Shown here in pieces: positions 16,148 to 24,579 of a stretch of DNA of 64,000 nt. Numbering within the stretch: the first letter of the stretch is position 1; each line of letters begins with the position of its first letter. The translations under genes were made by a program, and so were the position numbers. The notes beneath the pieces were generated by a model. That model saw only the letters and a program-made list of their open reading frames with translations, made no database searches and had not been told where the DNA came from. The stretch comes from Pseudomonadota bacterium. GTDB lineage: Bacteria; Pseudomonadota; Alphaproteobacteria; Acetobacterales; Acetobacteraceae. The DNA lies in contig JAJZVV010000004.1 of the NCBI GenBank assembly GCA_021845595.1, positions 1 to 64,000 on the forward strand, read 5' to 3'.

Positions 16148-18127
16148 TCAGTGTGCCGCGGTTGCCTCGCGCACGACGCGCTCGGCGAGCGGGCCGTGCG
16201 CCTCGGCGAGATGGTCGAACTGGCGCACATAGGTGCCGAGCCCCATCGTCTGCGAGCGCAGCTCGATGATGAACTCGTTGAGCTCGGCCTCCGGCACCAG
16301 CGCCTCCACCGTGTCCCAGCCCGGCCAGCCCGGGGTCTCGTTGTAGCCGAGGATGCGCCCGCGCCGGCCGGACAGCAGGCGCTGCGCGTTCGGCGTGTAG
16401 TCGCTCGGCACCGTCACGCTGACATGGTCGATCGGCTCCAGCAGAACCGGGTCGGCCTTCGCCAGCCCTTCGGTCATGGCGATCCGCGTCGCCTGCTTGA
16501 AGGCCATGTCCGAACTGTCCACCGAGTGGAACGTGCCGTCGACGAGGGTGACGGCGACATCGACCACGACATGCCCGAACGGCCCCGATTTCAGCGCCGC
16601 CTCGGCGGCCTCGGCGACGGCGGGGATATATTGCCGCGGGATCGCGCCGCCGACGATCTTGTCGCGGAAGACGAAGCCCTCGCCGCGCCCCAGCGGCTCG
16701 ATCTCGATCTTGACGTCGGCGAACTGGCCATGGCCGCCGGTCTGGCGCTTCAGCCGCGCGTGCTGGTGCACCGGGCGGCGGATGGTCTCGCGGAAGGGCA
16801 CCCGCGGCCGGCGGCTGACGATGCGGACGTTGAACAGCGTCGCCACCCGCTCGATCGCGGCGCCGAGATGCATCTCGCCCTGGCCGGCGAGCAGTGTCTC
16901 CCCGGTATCGGGCTGATGCACGATCGACAGCGACGGATCCTCCTCGATCAGCCGCTGCAGCGCGCCGGAGAGCCGGACATCGTCCTTGCGGTCCTCGGTG
17001 GCGATGGCGAGCGCATGCACCGGCGCCGGCGGGGCGGGAAACGGCAGGTCCGCCCCGCTATCCGGCTCGCCGAGCACCGCACCGGTCGCCACCCCCTCCA
17101 GCCGCGCCAGGGCGACGAGGTCCCCGCTCGCCGCCTGCGCCACTTTCGCCGGCTCGCCGCCGACGGTGCGGAAGATGCCGCCGATGCGCACGGGGCCGAA
17201 GCTGGTGCCGTCGCGCAGCGGCCCGCGCCAGACGCGGGCGAGCGAGAGCTTGCCGCCCTGGCTGGCATATTGCGACTTGAACACCTGCGCCAGCGGCGAC
17301 CCCTCGGCGGCGATGCCGTGGCGCGCGGCGGTGACCTCAGGCAACGGCACGTCGTGGCGCAGCGCCTTCCACAGCCGCCGCACCCCCTCCTGGCGCTCGG
17401 CGGCACCGAACAGCACCTCGACGATCTGGCCCGCCGCCTGGTCCTTCTGCAGCTGGGCGAAAATCTCCGCCGGCGTCGGCGTCACGTCCTCGAGGATTTT
17501 TTCCAGCAGGGCATCGTCGTGGTCGGCGAGGATTTCGAGCAGGCCGGTCAGCGCCTCCTTCTCCCGCTCGCCGACCGAGGCCGGCATCTGCATGAGTTCG
17601 GAGGCCTGGCCGGGACGGTAGCGATAGGCGCGCTCGCTCGCGACATCGACATAGCCGGTGATGGTATCGCCGTCGCGGATCGGCACCTGGCGCAGCACCA
17701 GCGGCCGACGTGAATAGGCCTGCAGCGCCGCCAGCGTGTCGCGGATGCGGCCGGTGAACCCGTCGATGCGGTTGATGAACAGGATGTGCGGCACGTCCTG
17801 GTCGTCCAGCGTCTTCAGCAGGGCGGCGACAGTGGCGGCCCGCTCCGGCGCGGGGTCGCAGACGACGACGACCAGATCCACCGCCGCGATGGCGCACTGC
17901 GCCTCGTAGGCGAACTCCACCGATCCGGGGGCGTCGAGCAGTGACCATGGATCGCCGAGAAAGCTGCAATGGCCGAGGCGCAGCGCGGTGGTCATGCTGC
18001 GCGGGCGGGCTGGGCGCTTCGTCGGCGTATCGGCGGCGGCGAGCAGGGCGTCGAACAGGGTCGATTTGCCGCTGCCGTAGGGTCCGACCAGAGCAACCGA
18101 ACGGGGCTGTGGCATGGACGCGGACAT
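16148..18127 (-). CDS. Elongation factor G-like GTPase (EF-G paralogue)
   Basis: A 659-residue translational GTPase with EF-G domain order. G1 is GPYGSGKST (residues 15-23), G3 is DAPG, and G4 is NRID in place of the usual NKxD. A domain IV segment with QTGGHGQFADVKIEIEP and a C-terminal MGLGTYVRQFDHLAE follow. It is somewhat shorter than canonical EF-G (about 690) and divergent in switch I, like EF-G2-type paralogues whose role is uncertain (ribosome recycling, tetracycline-type protection or idling forms). ATG at 18127 is preceded by AAGGGA. The longer frame adds an unlikely basic leader. It lies between the T6SS and ccm blocks, 109 bases from ccmI. Confidence 0.85.
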   Translation of the reverse strand: MSASMPQPRSVALVGPYGSGKSTLFDALLAAADTPTKRPARPRSMTTALRLGHCSFLGDPWSLLDAPGSVEFAYEAQCAIAAVDLVVVVCDPAPERAATVAALLKTLDDQDVPHILFINRIDGFTGRIRDTLAALQAYSRRPLVLRQVPIRDGDTITGYVDVASERAYRYRPGQASELMQMPASVGEREKEALTGLLEILADHDDALLEKILEDVTPTPAEIFAQLQKDQAAGQIVEVLFGAAERQEGVRRLWKALRHDVPLPEVTAARHGIAAEGSPLAQVFKSQYASQGGKLSLARVWRGPLRDGTSFGPVRIGGIFRTVGGEPAKVAQAASGDLVALARLEGVATGAVLGEPDSGADLPFPAPPAPVHALAIATEDRKDDVRLSGALQRLIEEDPSLSIVHQPDTGETLLAGQGEMHLGAAIERVATLFNVRIVSRRPRVPFRETIRRPVHQHARLKRQTGGHGQFADVKIEIEPLGRGEGFVFRDKIVGGAIPRQYIPAVAEAAEAALKSGPFGHVVVDVAVTLVDGTFHSVDSSDMAFKQATRIAMTEGLAKADPVLLEPIDHVSVTVPSDYTPNAQRLLSGRRGRILGYNETPGWPGWDTVEALVPEAELNEFIIELRSQTMGLGTYVRQFDHLAEAHGPLAERVVREATAAH

Positions 18128-18236
18128 GGCGGCGTTTCCCTTCCGGTTCCCGGTGTTTCGTTCGACCGGGCACCGACCCGATCCTGTCATGATCTAAGCA
18201 GGAATCGGCAAGCCGCGCCAAGGTTGGCGAGGGCCG

Positions 18237-18944
18237 CTATTCCGTCTGCGCCTCGGTCAGGCGCTGCTCGGCCAGCTTGCGCCAGGGGGCATCCGCCGGG
18301 GCCTGGGCGAGGGCCTGGCGGAACAGGCTGGCGGCCTCGGGGACGACGCGGCCGGCGCTGCGGGCGAGGGCTTCCGCGGTCATCGCCGCCAGCGTCGGGT
18401 CGAACCCGGCGGCGAGCGCGTGACGCCAGGCCTCGGCGGCGGCGGCCATGTCGCCGCGCGCGTTCTCGGCGTTGCCGAGCAGGATATAGCCCTCGCGGGC
18501 GCGGGGTGAATGCGGGTCGAGGCCGGCGAGCTTGGCGCGCAGCTGGTCGATCAGCACGCCTTCCTGCTGCGCCGCGGCCAGGCGCTCGGCGAGCGGCGCG
18601 CCGGGCATCCGCGGCGAGCCGCCGACCCAGTAGAGCGCGACCGCGGCCAGCGGCACCAGCACCAGCGCCGCCACCACCGGGCTGCGTCCGGAGGCGGAGG
18701 TCGTGTCGCGCTCCGTGGTCTCGGCGGCGGCGAGCAGGCGGCGCTCGACCTCGAGCACCGCCGCCGCGTGCTCCGCCGGCGGAAGGCGGCCCTCGGCGCG
18801 GTCGTGTTCAAGCTCGGCGAGCTGCGCCCGGTAGAGCGCCATCGCCGCGGCGCGCCGCCCGCGCAGTGCGGCGGTGCGCCGCAGCGTCAGGCCCAGTGGC
18901 AGCAGAGCCAGCCCGGCCAGTGCGGCGATCGCCAGCCAGATCAT
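18237..18944 (-). CDS. ccmI: Cytochrome c maturation protein CcmI (CycH)
   Basis: CcmI holds apocytochrome c for CcmFH during haem ligation. The 235-residue product has two N-terminal membrane helices (about residues 2-20 and 85-102) around a cytoplasmic segment with a leucine-zipper-like LYRAQLAELEHDRAEGRL, then a periplasmic TPR-like helical tail. That tail is short compared with the roughly 400-residue CcmI of some bacteria. ATG at 18944 overlaps the ccmH stop (ATGA), which fixes the start. It is the last gene of the ccm operon. Confidence 0.88.
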   Translation of the reverse strand: MIWLAIAALAGLALLPLGLTLRRTAALRGRRAAAMALYRAQLAELEHDRAEGRLPPAEHAAAVLEVERRLLAAAETTERDTTSASGRSPVVAALVLVPLAAVALYWVGGSPRMPGAPLAERLAAAQQEGVLIDQLRAKLAGLDPHSPRAREGYILLGNAENARGDMAAAAEAWRHALAAGFDPTLAAMTAEALARSAGRVVPEAASLFRQALAQAPADAPWRKLAEQRLTEAQTE

Positions 18945-19426
18945 GGCGCGCGCGTCAGGTTGGCCAGCCGCGCCCGCTCCGCCTCGGAGAGCGGCGCCGG
19001 CGGCGCGGCGCGGCGGCGGAAGGCGAGCCAGCTCGCCAGGCCCCCGGCGCCGAGCGCCAGGAGGGGCGAGGCCCAGAGCACGTAGGTCAGCGGCCGGAAC
19101 GGTGGGCGCAGGCGGACGAAATCGCCGTAGCGCGCCGTCATCCAGGCGATCACCGCCTGGTCGTTGTCGCCGGCGGCGACGCGCTGGCGGATGATGCGGC
19201 GCAGGTCGCGCGCCAGTTCGGCGTCGGATTCCTCGACGCTCTCGTTCTGACAGACGAGGCAGCGCAGCTGCTGGCCGATCGCCTCGGCACGCAGCTCGCG
19301 GGCGCGGTCGGGCAGCATCTCGCCCGGATCGCTGACCGCGTGCGCCGCCCCCGCCCACAGCGTGGTGAGCGCGACCACTGCGAGCACGGTGGCCAGGGCG
19401 GCCGGGGCGAAGCCGGCGGCGCGCAT
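18941..19426 (-). CDS. ccmH: Cytochrome c maturation thiol oxidoreductase CcmH
   Basis: A 161-residue CcmH (CycL) with signal peptide, periplasmic redox motif LRCLVCQNES (CxxC, near residue 56), the conserved helical bundle DLRRIIRQRVAAGD, and a C-terminal membrane anchor at about 112-132. It reduces the haem-binding cysteines of apocytochrome c before ligation. The ATG at 19426 overlaps the final base of the ccmG stop codon. The long in-frame extension upstream belongs to the shadow of ccmG. Confidence 0.92.
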   Translation of the reverse strand: MRAAGFAPAALATVLAVVALTTLWAGAAHAVSDPGEMLPDRARELRAEAIGQQLRCLVCQNESVEESDAELARDLRRIIRQRVAAGDNDQAVIAWMTARYGDFVRLRPPFRPLTYVLWASPLLALGAGGLASWLAFRRRAAPPAPLSEAERARLANLTRAP

Positions 19427-19998
19427 CACGGATAGGTCCGGAACAGCGGCAGCAGCTGGGACTGGACGATCTCTTCGGTCATCGGCCCGGCCCAGCGCCA
19501 GCGCACGATGCCCTGGCGATCGACGAAATACGTCTCCGGCACGCCGTAGACGCCCCAGTCGATGGCGGCGCGGCCCGGCTCGTCGCGCGCCAGCCGGGCA
19601 TAGGGGTTGCCTTTCCGCGTCAGCACGTCGGCGGCGGCCTCGGCGGTGTCCTTGTAGGCGATGCCCCAGATCGGCACGCCGGCGGCGGCGAGCTGCATCA
19701 GCTGCGGGTGCTCGATCAGGCAGGGCACGCACCAGGAGGCGAAGAAATTGACCAGCACGGAGCGCCCGGCGCCGAGCAGATCGGCGCTGCCGAAGCCGGC
19801 GGTGGCGGGCGGCTGCGCCGGCAGGGTGAAATCGGGGATACGCCGGCCGACCAGCGGGCTCGGAATGCCGTGCGGGTCGTAGCTGCCGGCGCGCATGCGC
19901 TGCAGCAGGGTGAAGAAGGCCGCACCGCCCAGCGCGGCGATGCCGAGCGGGCCGAGGAGCATGAGCCGGCGGCTCAACAGGCGCTTCGATGTCTGCAC
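19426..19998 (-). CDS. ccmG: Thiol:disulfide interchange protein CcmG/DsbE
   Basis: A 190-residue membrane-anchored thioredoxin that passes electrons to CcmH and apocytochrome c. After a short N-terminal helix (about residues 12-30) it has the DsbE signature PDFTLPA, active site ASWCVPC and a cis-Pro YGVPETYF loop. A GTG start at 19998 is chosen because AAGGA lies about ten bases upstream and it begins 13 bases past the ccmF stop. An internal ATG at 19962 is the alternative. Confidence 0.9.
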   Translation of the reverse strand: MQTSKRLLSRRLMLLGPLGIAALGGAAFFTLLQRMRAGSYDPHGIPSPLVGRRIPDFTLPAQPPATAGFGSADLLGAGRSVLVNFFASWCVPCLIEHPQLMQLAAAGVPIWGIAYKDTAEAAADVLTRKGNPYARLARDEPGRAAIDWGVYGVPETYFVDRQGIVRWRWAGPMTEEIVQSQLLPLFRTYP

Positions 19999-20011
19999 GC
20001 GATCCGATCCT

Positions 20012-21973
20012 TCAGGCCGGCACCGTCGCCGCGGCGTGGCGGGCCGGCGCGCCGACGCGCAGGCGCCGGTCCGACAGCGACAGCGCCCCACCGGCCGCCA
20101 TCACCAGCGCGCCGAGCCAGATCCAGGGCGCCAGCGGGTTGACGTGCAGCCGCAGCACCACCGCCCCATCCCGCTCCTCGCCGAGCGCGGTATAGAGATC
20201 GCGCAGCAGGTTGGTGCGGATGGAGGTGTCGGTGACGGTGTTGCGCTGCAGCGCGTAGCTGCGCCGTGATGGCGTCAGCGTCGCCACCACCCGTCCGTCC
20301 CGCGTCACCGTCACCTCGGCAACACGGGCGGTGAAGTTCGGCCCCGGCGCGTCGTAGAGCCGGCTCAGCGTCCATCGATAGCCGCCGAGGCCGACGCTCT
20401 CGCCCGGATGCAGCGCGACGATCGTGTGCATCGCGAGCGACATGCCGGCGATCCCGGCCATGGTCACGCCCATGCCGGCATGGCCGAGGCTGGAGCCCCA
20501 GACCGAGCGCGGCACGCCGGCGAGGCGCGCGAGGCTCGTCGTCAGCGGCAGGCGGAACAGGCGGATGCGCTCGACGATCTCGGCGAAGGCGCCGAGCACC
20601 AGCCAGGCCGCGCCGGCGAAGGCCAGTGCCGCGAGCGCGCGTCCGAGCCCGAAGCCGGTGACCAGCCCGACCGCGAGCGCGGCCAGCGCCGCCCACCAGA
20701 GTTTGCGGATGGCCGGCGCCAGCGCGGCGCGCTTCCAGGCCAGCAGCGGGCCGAGGCTCATCACCGCGAACAGCGGGATCGCCAGCGGCAGCACGGTGGC
20801 GTTGAAGAACGGCGCGCCGACGCTGATCTGCGCGCCGCCGATCAGGTTGGCGAACATCGGGTAGGTGGTGCCGGTAAACACGACGGCCGCCATCGAGCAG
20901 AGCAGGATGTTGTTCACCACCAGCGCGCCCTCGCGCGAGACCGGCGCGAACAGGCCGGATGGCGCGAGCACCGGCGCGCGCAGCGCGAACAGCACCAGCG
21001 CGGTGCCGATCACCAGTGCGAGCAGGCCGAGGATGAAAATGCCGCGCGCCGGGTCGGTGGCGAAGGCGTGCACCGAATTGAGAATGCCGGAGCGGACCAG
21101 GAACGTACCGGAGAGGCTGAGCGAGAAGGTGCCGATGGCGAGCAGCACTGACCAGATTTTCAGCGCCTCGCGCTTCTCGACCACGATCGCCGAATGGAGG
21201 AGCGCGGTGCCGGTGAGCCAGGGCAGCAGCGAGGCATTCTCCACCGGGTCCCAGAACCAGAACCCGCCCCAGCCGAGCTCGTAATAGGCCCACCACGACC
21301 CGAGCGCGATGCCCCCGGTGAGAAAGGCCCAGGCCCCCAGCGTCCACGGCCGCACCCATCGGCCCCAGGAGGCGTCGATGCGGCCCTCGATCAGCGAGGC
21401 GACGGCGAAGGCGAACGGGATCGCGAAGCCGACATAGCCGGCGTAGAGAATGGGCGGGTGGAAGGCGAGGCCGGGGTCCTCGAGCAGCGGGTTCATCCCT
21501 TGCCCGTCCATCGGCGGCGGCCAGACGCGGGTGAACGGGTTGCTCTCGGTCAGGGCGAACAGGATGAACCCGGCCGAGCTGGCGCCGAGCACGCCGATGA
21601 CACGGGCACGCAGCGCCGAGGGCAGGTCGCGCCCGAAACCGGCGACCACCGCGCCGCAGATCGCCAGGATCAGGCACCAGAGCAGGATCGAGCCCTCGTG
21701 GTTCCCCCAAGTGCCGGTGATCTTGTAGAGCAGCGGCTTGGCCGCCTGGCTGTTCTCGAGGACGTTGAGCACCGAGAAGTCGGAGACCACGTTGCTCCAC
21801 ACCAGGGCGCCGAACGCGGTGGCGAGCGCGATCAGCTGGCCCACGGCCAAGCCCGGCGCGGCGGCGATCAGCCGCGCGTCGCCGCGCTGGGCGCCCCATA
21901 GCGGCAGCACCGCCTGCGCGGCGGCGAGCGCGACGGCGAGCGCGAGAGCGAAATGGCCAAGTTCGGCGATCAC
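20012..21973 (-). CDS. ccmF: Haem lyase subunit CcmF
   Basis: A 653-residue polytopic membrane protein that takes haem from CcmE and attaches it to apocytochrome c. It has the tryptophan-rich WWAYYELGWGGFWFWDPVEN signature of the family near residue 235, conserved periplasmic histidines and about 14-15 hydrophobic segments, with a periplasmic domain near the C terminus before the last helix. It sits between ccmE (six-base gap) and ccmG. Confidence 0.95.
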   Translation of the reverse strand: MIAELGHFALALAVALAAAQAVLPLWGAQRGDARLIAAAPGLAVGQLIALATAFGALVWSNVVSDFSVLNVLENSQAAKPLLYKITGTWGNHEGSILLWCLILAICGAVVAGFGRDLPSALRARVIGVLGASSAGFILFALTESNPFTRVWPPPMDGQGMNPLLEDPGLAFHPPILYAGYVGFAIPFAFAVASLIEGRIDASWGRWVRPWTLGAWAFLTGGIALGSWWAYYELGWGGFWFWDPVENASLLPWLTGTALLHSAIVVEKREALKIWSVLLAIGTFSLSLSGTFLVRSGILNSVHAFATDPARGIFILGLLALVIGTALVLFALRAPVLAPSGLFAPVSREGALVVNNILLCSMAAVVFTGTTYPMFANLIGGAQISVGAPFFNATVLPLAIPLFAVMSLGPLLAWKRAALAPAIRKLWWAALAALAVGLVTGFGLGRALAALAFAGAAWLVLGAFAEIVERIRLFRLPLTTSLARLAGVPRSVWGSSLGHAGMGVTMAGIAGMSLAMHTIVALHPGESVGLGGYRWTLSRLYDAPGPNFTARVAEVTVTRDGRVVATLTPSRRSYALQRNTVTDTSIRTNLLRDLYTALGEERDGAVVLRLHVNPLAPWIWLGALVMAAGGALSLSDRRLRVGAPARHAAATVPA

Positions 21974-21979
21974 CCGCGC

Positions 21980-22483
21980 TCAGCCTCCGGCCTTGGCTGG
22001 CGCCAGCGTGTTCCAGGTCGAAGCCGGCGGCGGCGGCCCGGCCTTCGGGTTCCACAGCCCCTTCTGCTTCAGCGCCTCGGCGACATCCTTGGGCATGTAG
22101 GTCTCGTCGTGCTTGGCCAGCACCTCGGCAGCGTGAAACACGCCGTCCTGGCCGAGGGTGCCGAGCGCGACGACGCCCTGTCCCTCGCGGAACAGGTCCG
22201 GCAGGATGCCGGAGAAGGTCACCGGCACGGCGTCGCGCCCGTCGGTGATGCGGAAGCGGGCGAGCGGATGCCCGTCCTCGCTGCCACGCACGACGCTGCC
22301 CTCGGCGACCAGCCCGCCGAGACGCAGCGTGCGCTCCGGCCCGGGATGCTGGGCGGCGAGATCCGAGGGCAGGACGAAGAACACGAGATTGTCGCGGAAC
22401 GCCGACAGCGCCAGCGCCGCCGCGGTGCCGACGCCGAGTCCGCAGGCGAGCAGCAGGTAGAGCCGCCGGCGCTTGCGCGTCAT
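21980..22483 (-). CDS. ccmE: Periplasmic haem chaperone CcmE
   Basis: A 167-residue haem chaperone with an N-terminal anchor helix and an OB-fold beta barrel. The haem-binding His and axial Tyr appear in [10 protein letters not shown] near residue 124-130. RKRRRLY at the N terminus is typical of the family. ATG overlaps the ccmD stop (ATGA). Confidence 0.95.
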   Translation of the reverse strand: MTRKRRRLYLLLACGLGVGTAAALALSAFRDNLVFFVLPSDLAAQHPGPERTLRLGGLVAEGSVVRGSEDGHPLARFRITDGRDAVPVTFSGILPDLFREGQGVVALGTLGQDGVFHAAEVLAKHDETYMPKDVAEALKQKGLWNPKAGPPPPASTWNTLAPAKAGG

Positions 22484-22632
22484 CGTCCCGGCTCCCGCAC
22501 GGCGAGCCGCGGATCGAGCGCCGCCAGCCGGGCACGCGCCTGGCGCAGCCGGCGCATGGCGGCGAGCCCGTAGGCCGCCGGCACCAGCACGGCCAGAGCA
22601 TAGGCGGCGGCGATGTAGGGCAGATGGGTCAT
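22480..22632 (-). CDS. ccmD: Haem exporter protein CcmD
   Basis: A 50-residue single-helix membrane protein (helix about residues 6-25, then a basic [10 protein letters not shown] tail) of the CcmD family, which helps release holo-CcmE from the CcmABC complex. It overlaps both ccmC and ccmE by four bases, so its position in the operon and its size are decisive even though the sequence itself is weakly conserved. Confidence 0.88.
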   Translation of the reverse strand: MTHLPYIAAAYALAVLVPAAYGLAAMRRLRQARARLAALDPRLAVREPGR

Positions 22633-23444
22633 GCCGCCACCGGCACTGCGCCGTCCTCGCGCGCGGCCGCGGCCATCAGCAGGGCGCGGATGCGGCGCTC
22701 CATCACCGCCGCGCGGGTGCGCGCGGTGACCAGGGCGGCGAAAACGAGCGTATAGCCGAGCGCCGTCAGCGCCAGCGGCCAGAGCATCCCGAGATACATG
22801 CTCGGCGCCCCGGTGAGCGAGATCGTCGCCGGCTGGTGCAGCGTGTTCCACCAGTCGACACTGAACTTGATGATCGGCAGGTTGACCACCCCGACGAGGG
22901 CGAGAATGGCGCCGGCGCGGTAGCCGCGGGTCGGGTCGTCGAAGGCGCGGATCAGCGCGATATGGCCGAGATAGAGAAAGAACAGCACCAGCACCGAGGT
23001 CAGCCGCGCATCCCACACCCACCACGCGCCCCACATCGGCTTGCCCCAGAGACTGCCGGTGGCCAGGCAGATGCCGGTGAAGGCGGCGCCGACCGGGCCG
23101 ATTTCGGCCGCCGCCAGATCCGCCAGCGGATGGCGCCAGACCAGCGACAGGACCGAGCAGACGGCGAGCGCGAGATAGCCGGCGGAGGCGAGCCACGCGG
23201 CGGGGACGTGGACATACATGATCCGCACCGCGTCGCCCTGCTGCCAGTCCGCCGGGGCGAACACCAGGCCCCAGACCAGCCCGGCGGCGGTGAGGATCAG
23301 TCCGCCCGCCGTCAGCCATGGCTGCAGCGCCGCAGCCAGGCGCAGGAAGCGCCCTGGATTGGCGAAACGGTGCAGGCCACGGCCCGGGGCCTTCGGTGCC
23401 GCCGGCGTGGCCAGGGAGGAGAGCGCATCCACGGGACGGAACAT
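22629..23444 (-). CDS. ccmC: Haem transport protein CcmC
   Basis: CcmC presents haem to CcmE. The product has six membrane helices and the family's tryptophan-rich [13 protein letters not shown] loop, with flanking histidines in [10 protein letters not shown] and WNTLHQPA. The frame is open to 23543, but that would overlap the divergent gene at 23521. ATG at 23444 (MFRPVD, 271 residues) is chosen, with 23462 as an alternative. No strong ribosome site separates them. It is the first ccm gene here. The ABC partners ccmA and ccmB are not in the window. Confidence 0.9.
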   Translation of the reverse strand: MFRPVDALSSLATPAAPKAPGRGLHRFANPGRFLRLAAALQPWLTAGGLILTAAGLVWGLVFAPADWQQGDAVRIMYVHVPAAWLASAGYLALAVCSVLSLVWRHPLADLAAAEIGPVGAAFTGICLATGSLWGKPMWGAWWVWDARLTSVLVLFFLYLGHIALIRAFDDPTRGYRAGAILALVGVVNLPIIKFSVDWWNTLHQPATISLTGAPSMYLGMLWPLALTALGYTLVFAALVTARTRAAVMERRIRALLMAAAAREDGAVPVAA

Positions 23445-23520
23445 AGCCGCGCGCGACGCCATTTCAAACCCGCCCGGCGCGGCGCTAGATTCGGCGGTCA
23501 TCCTGTGAGGAGGTCCATCC

Positions 23521-23814
23521 ATGTTGTTCGCCATCATCTGCACCGACAGGCCCGGTCGCCTTGATCTACGTCAGCAGACCCGCCCGGCGCATCTCGCCTA
23601 TGCCGAGGCGAACGCGGCGCAGGTCCGCCATGGCGGGCCGCTGCTCGGCGACGACGGCACGCCGCAGGGCAGCCTGATCCTGCTCGAAGCCGCCGACCGC
23701 GCCGCCGCCGAGGCCTTCGTCGCCGCCGACCCCTATACCCGCGCCGGCCTGTTCGAGAGCGTCGTGATCCGCCAGACGCGGATCGTCTTCCGCGACGGCG
23801 CCCTGGTCGAATGA
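23521..23814 (+). CDS. YciI-like (YCII-related) protein
   Basis: A 97-residue ferredoxin-like fold protein of the YCII family (MLFAIICTDRPG start, RPAHLAY with the conserved His, GPLL, ADPYTRAGLFESV). Family members are small putative enzymes with a His/Asp site, but the substrate is not known. GAGGAGG precedes ATG. Its stop overlaps the next gene's start by four bases, so the two are probably cotranscribed. Confidence 0.88.
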   Translation: MLFAIICTDRPGRLDLRQQTRPAHLAYAEANAAQVRHGGPLLGDDGTPQGSLILLEAADRAAAEAFVAADPYTRAGLFESVVIRQTRIVFRDGALVE

Positions 23815-24224
23815 ACTTCTGGCTGGTGAAATCCGAGCCGGCGGCGTTCTCCTGGGCCGAGCAGGTCGCGCGCGGCGTCGAACCCTGGACGGGTGTGCGC
23901 AACCACGCGGCGAAAAACAATCTCAAAGCCATGCGCCGCGGCGACCGAGCCTTCTTCTACCACTCCAACGACGGCCGCGAGATCGTCGGCGTCGTCGAGG
24001 TGGTGCGCGAGGCCTATCCGGACCCGACGGCCGAGGGCGGGGATTGGGTCGCGGTGGACATGAAGGCCGTCGGCGCCATGCCGCGGCCGGTGAGTCTGGC
24101 CACGATCAAGGCGGATTCGGCGCTCGCGGACCTCGCCCTGGTGCGGCTCTCGCGCCTCTCCGTCTCGCCGGTCGCCCCGGCGCACTGGCGGCGGATCTGC
24201 GCGCTCGGCGGGTGGGCAGATTAG
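23811..24224 (+). CDS. EVE-domain protein
   Basis: A 137-residue single EVE domain (PUA-like fold; FWLVKSEPxxFSW start, W-TGVRNHAAKNNLKAM, FFYHSN, GVVEV). EVE domains are thought to bind modified bases in DNA or RNA. The bacterial stand-alone form resembles human THYN1. It is translationally coupled to the YciI-like gene. That pairing is common in alphaproteobacteria as far as I recall, without a known joint function. Confidence 0.9.
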   Translation: MNFWLVKSEPAAFSWAEQVARGVEPWTGVRNHAAKNNLKAMRRGDRAFFYHSNDGREIVGVVEVVREAYPDPTAEGGDWVAVDMKAVGAMPRPVSLATIKADSALADLALVRLSRLSVSPVAPAHWRRICALGGWAD

Positions 24225-24579
24225 GCTTCGGCCGCGCGCAGGTTGATGCGGAAACGGATATCATACCGAACAACAACCGATATTGCGCACGGCGGCCCCA
24301 GCGTGCCGGGGCCCGCACTGCGCTGCGATGAAGCGGCCTCGGACCTGGCGATCCGCTTCGAGTTATAACGAAATTTAAGTCGCGACCTCTATGCAGGGCA
24401 GAATTTCTGGCCCAAGAGCGAACCCGGGCAGATCGAGGATTGAGCGATGCCGGCGGGACATGACCCGGCTTCGGTCGCGATTGGCGACGTCGGGCGGGTG
24501 AGCGCCCGGACCAGCGCACACGCCGCGCCGGGCCGCCGTTGTCCGTGCCCGTGACCGAGTCTGAGTTCGTGACCGGGCG
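24225..24579. other. 355-bp intergenic region
   Basis: No gene is seen. A 6-bp-arm GC hairpin at 24294-24313 could terminate the EVE transcript. Two relatively AT-rich patches (24250-24285 and about 24362-24380) stand out from the surroundings and are the likely promoter area for the rightward hopanoid-type pair. Confidence 0.5.

Noticed and set aside
19974-22601. 875-codon leftward frame overlapping ccmF and ccmE
   Set aside because: Different frame from CcmF and CcmE, low-complexity Arg/Ala/Gly translation; only the correct frames carry haem-handling motifs.
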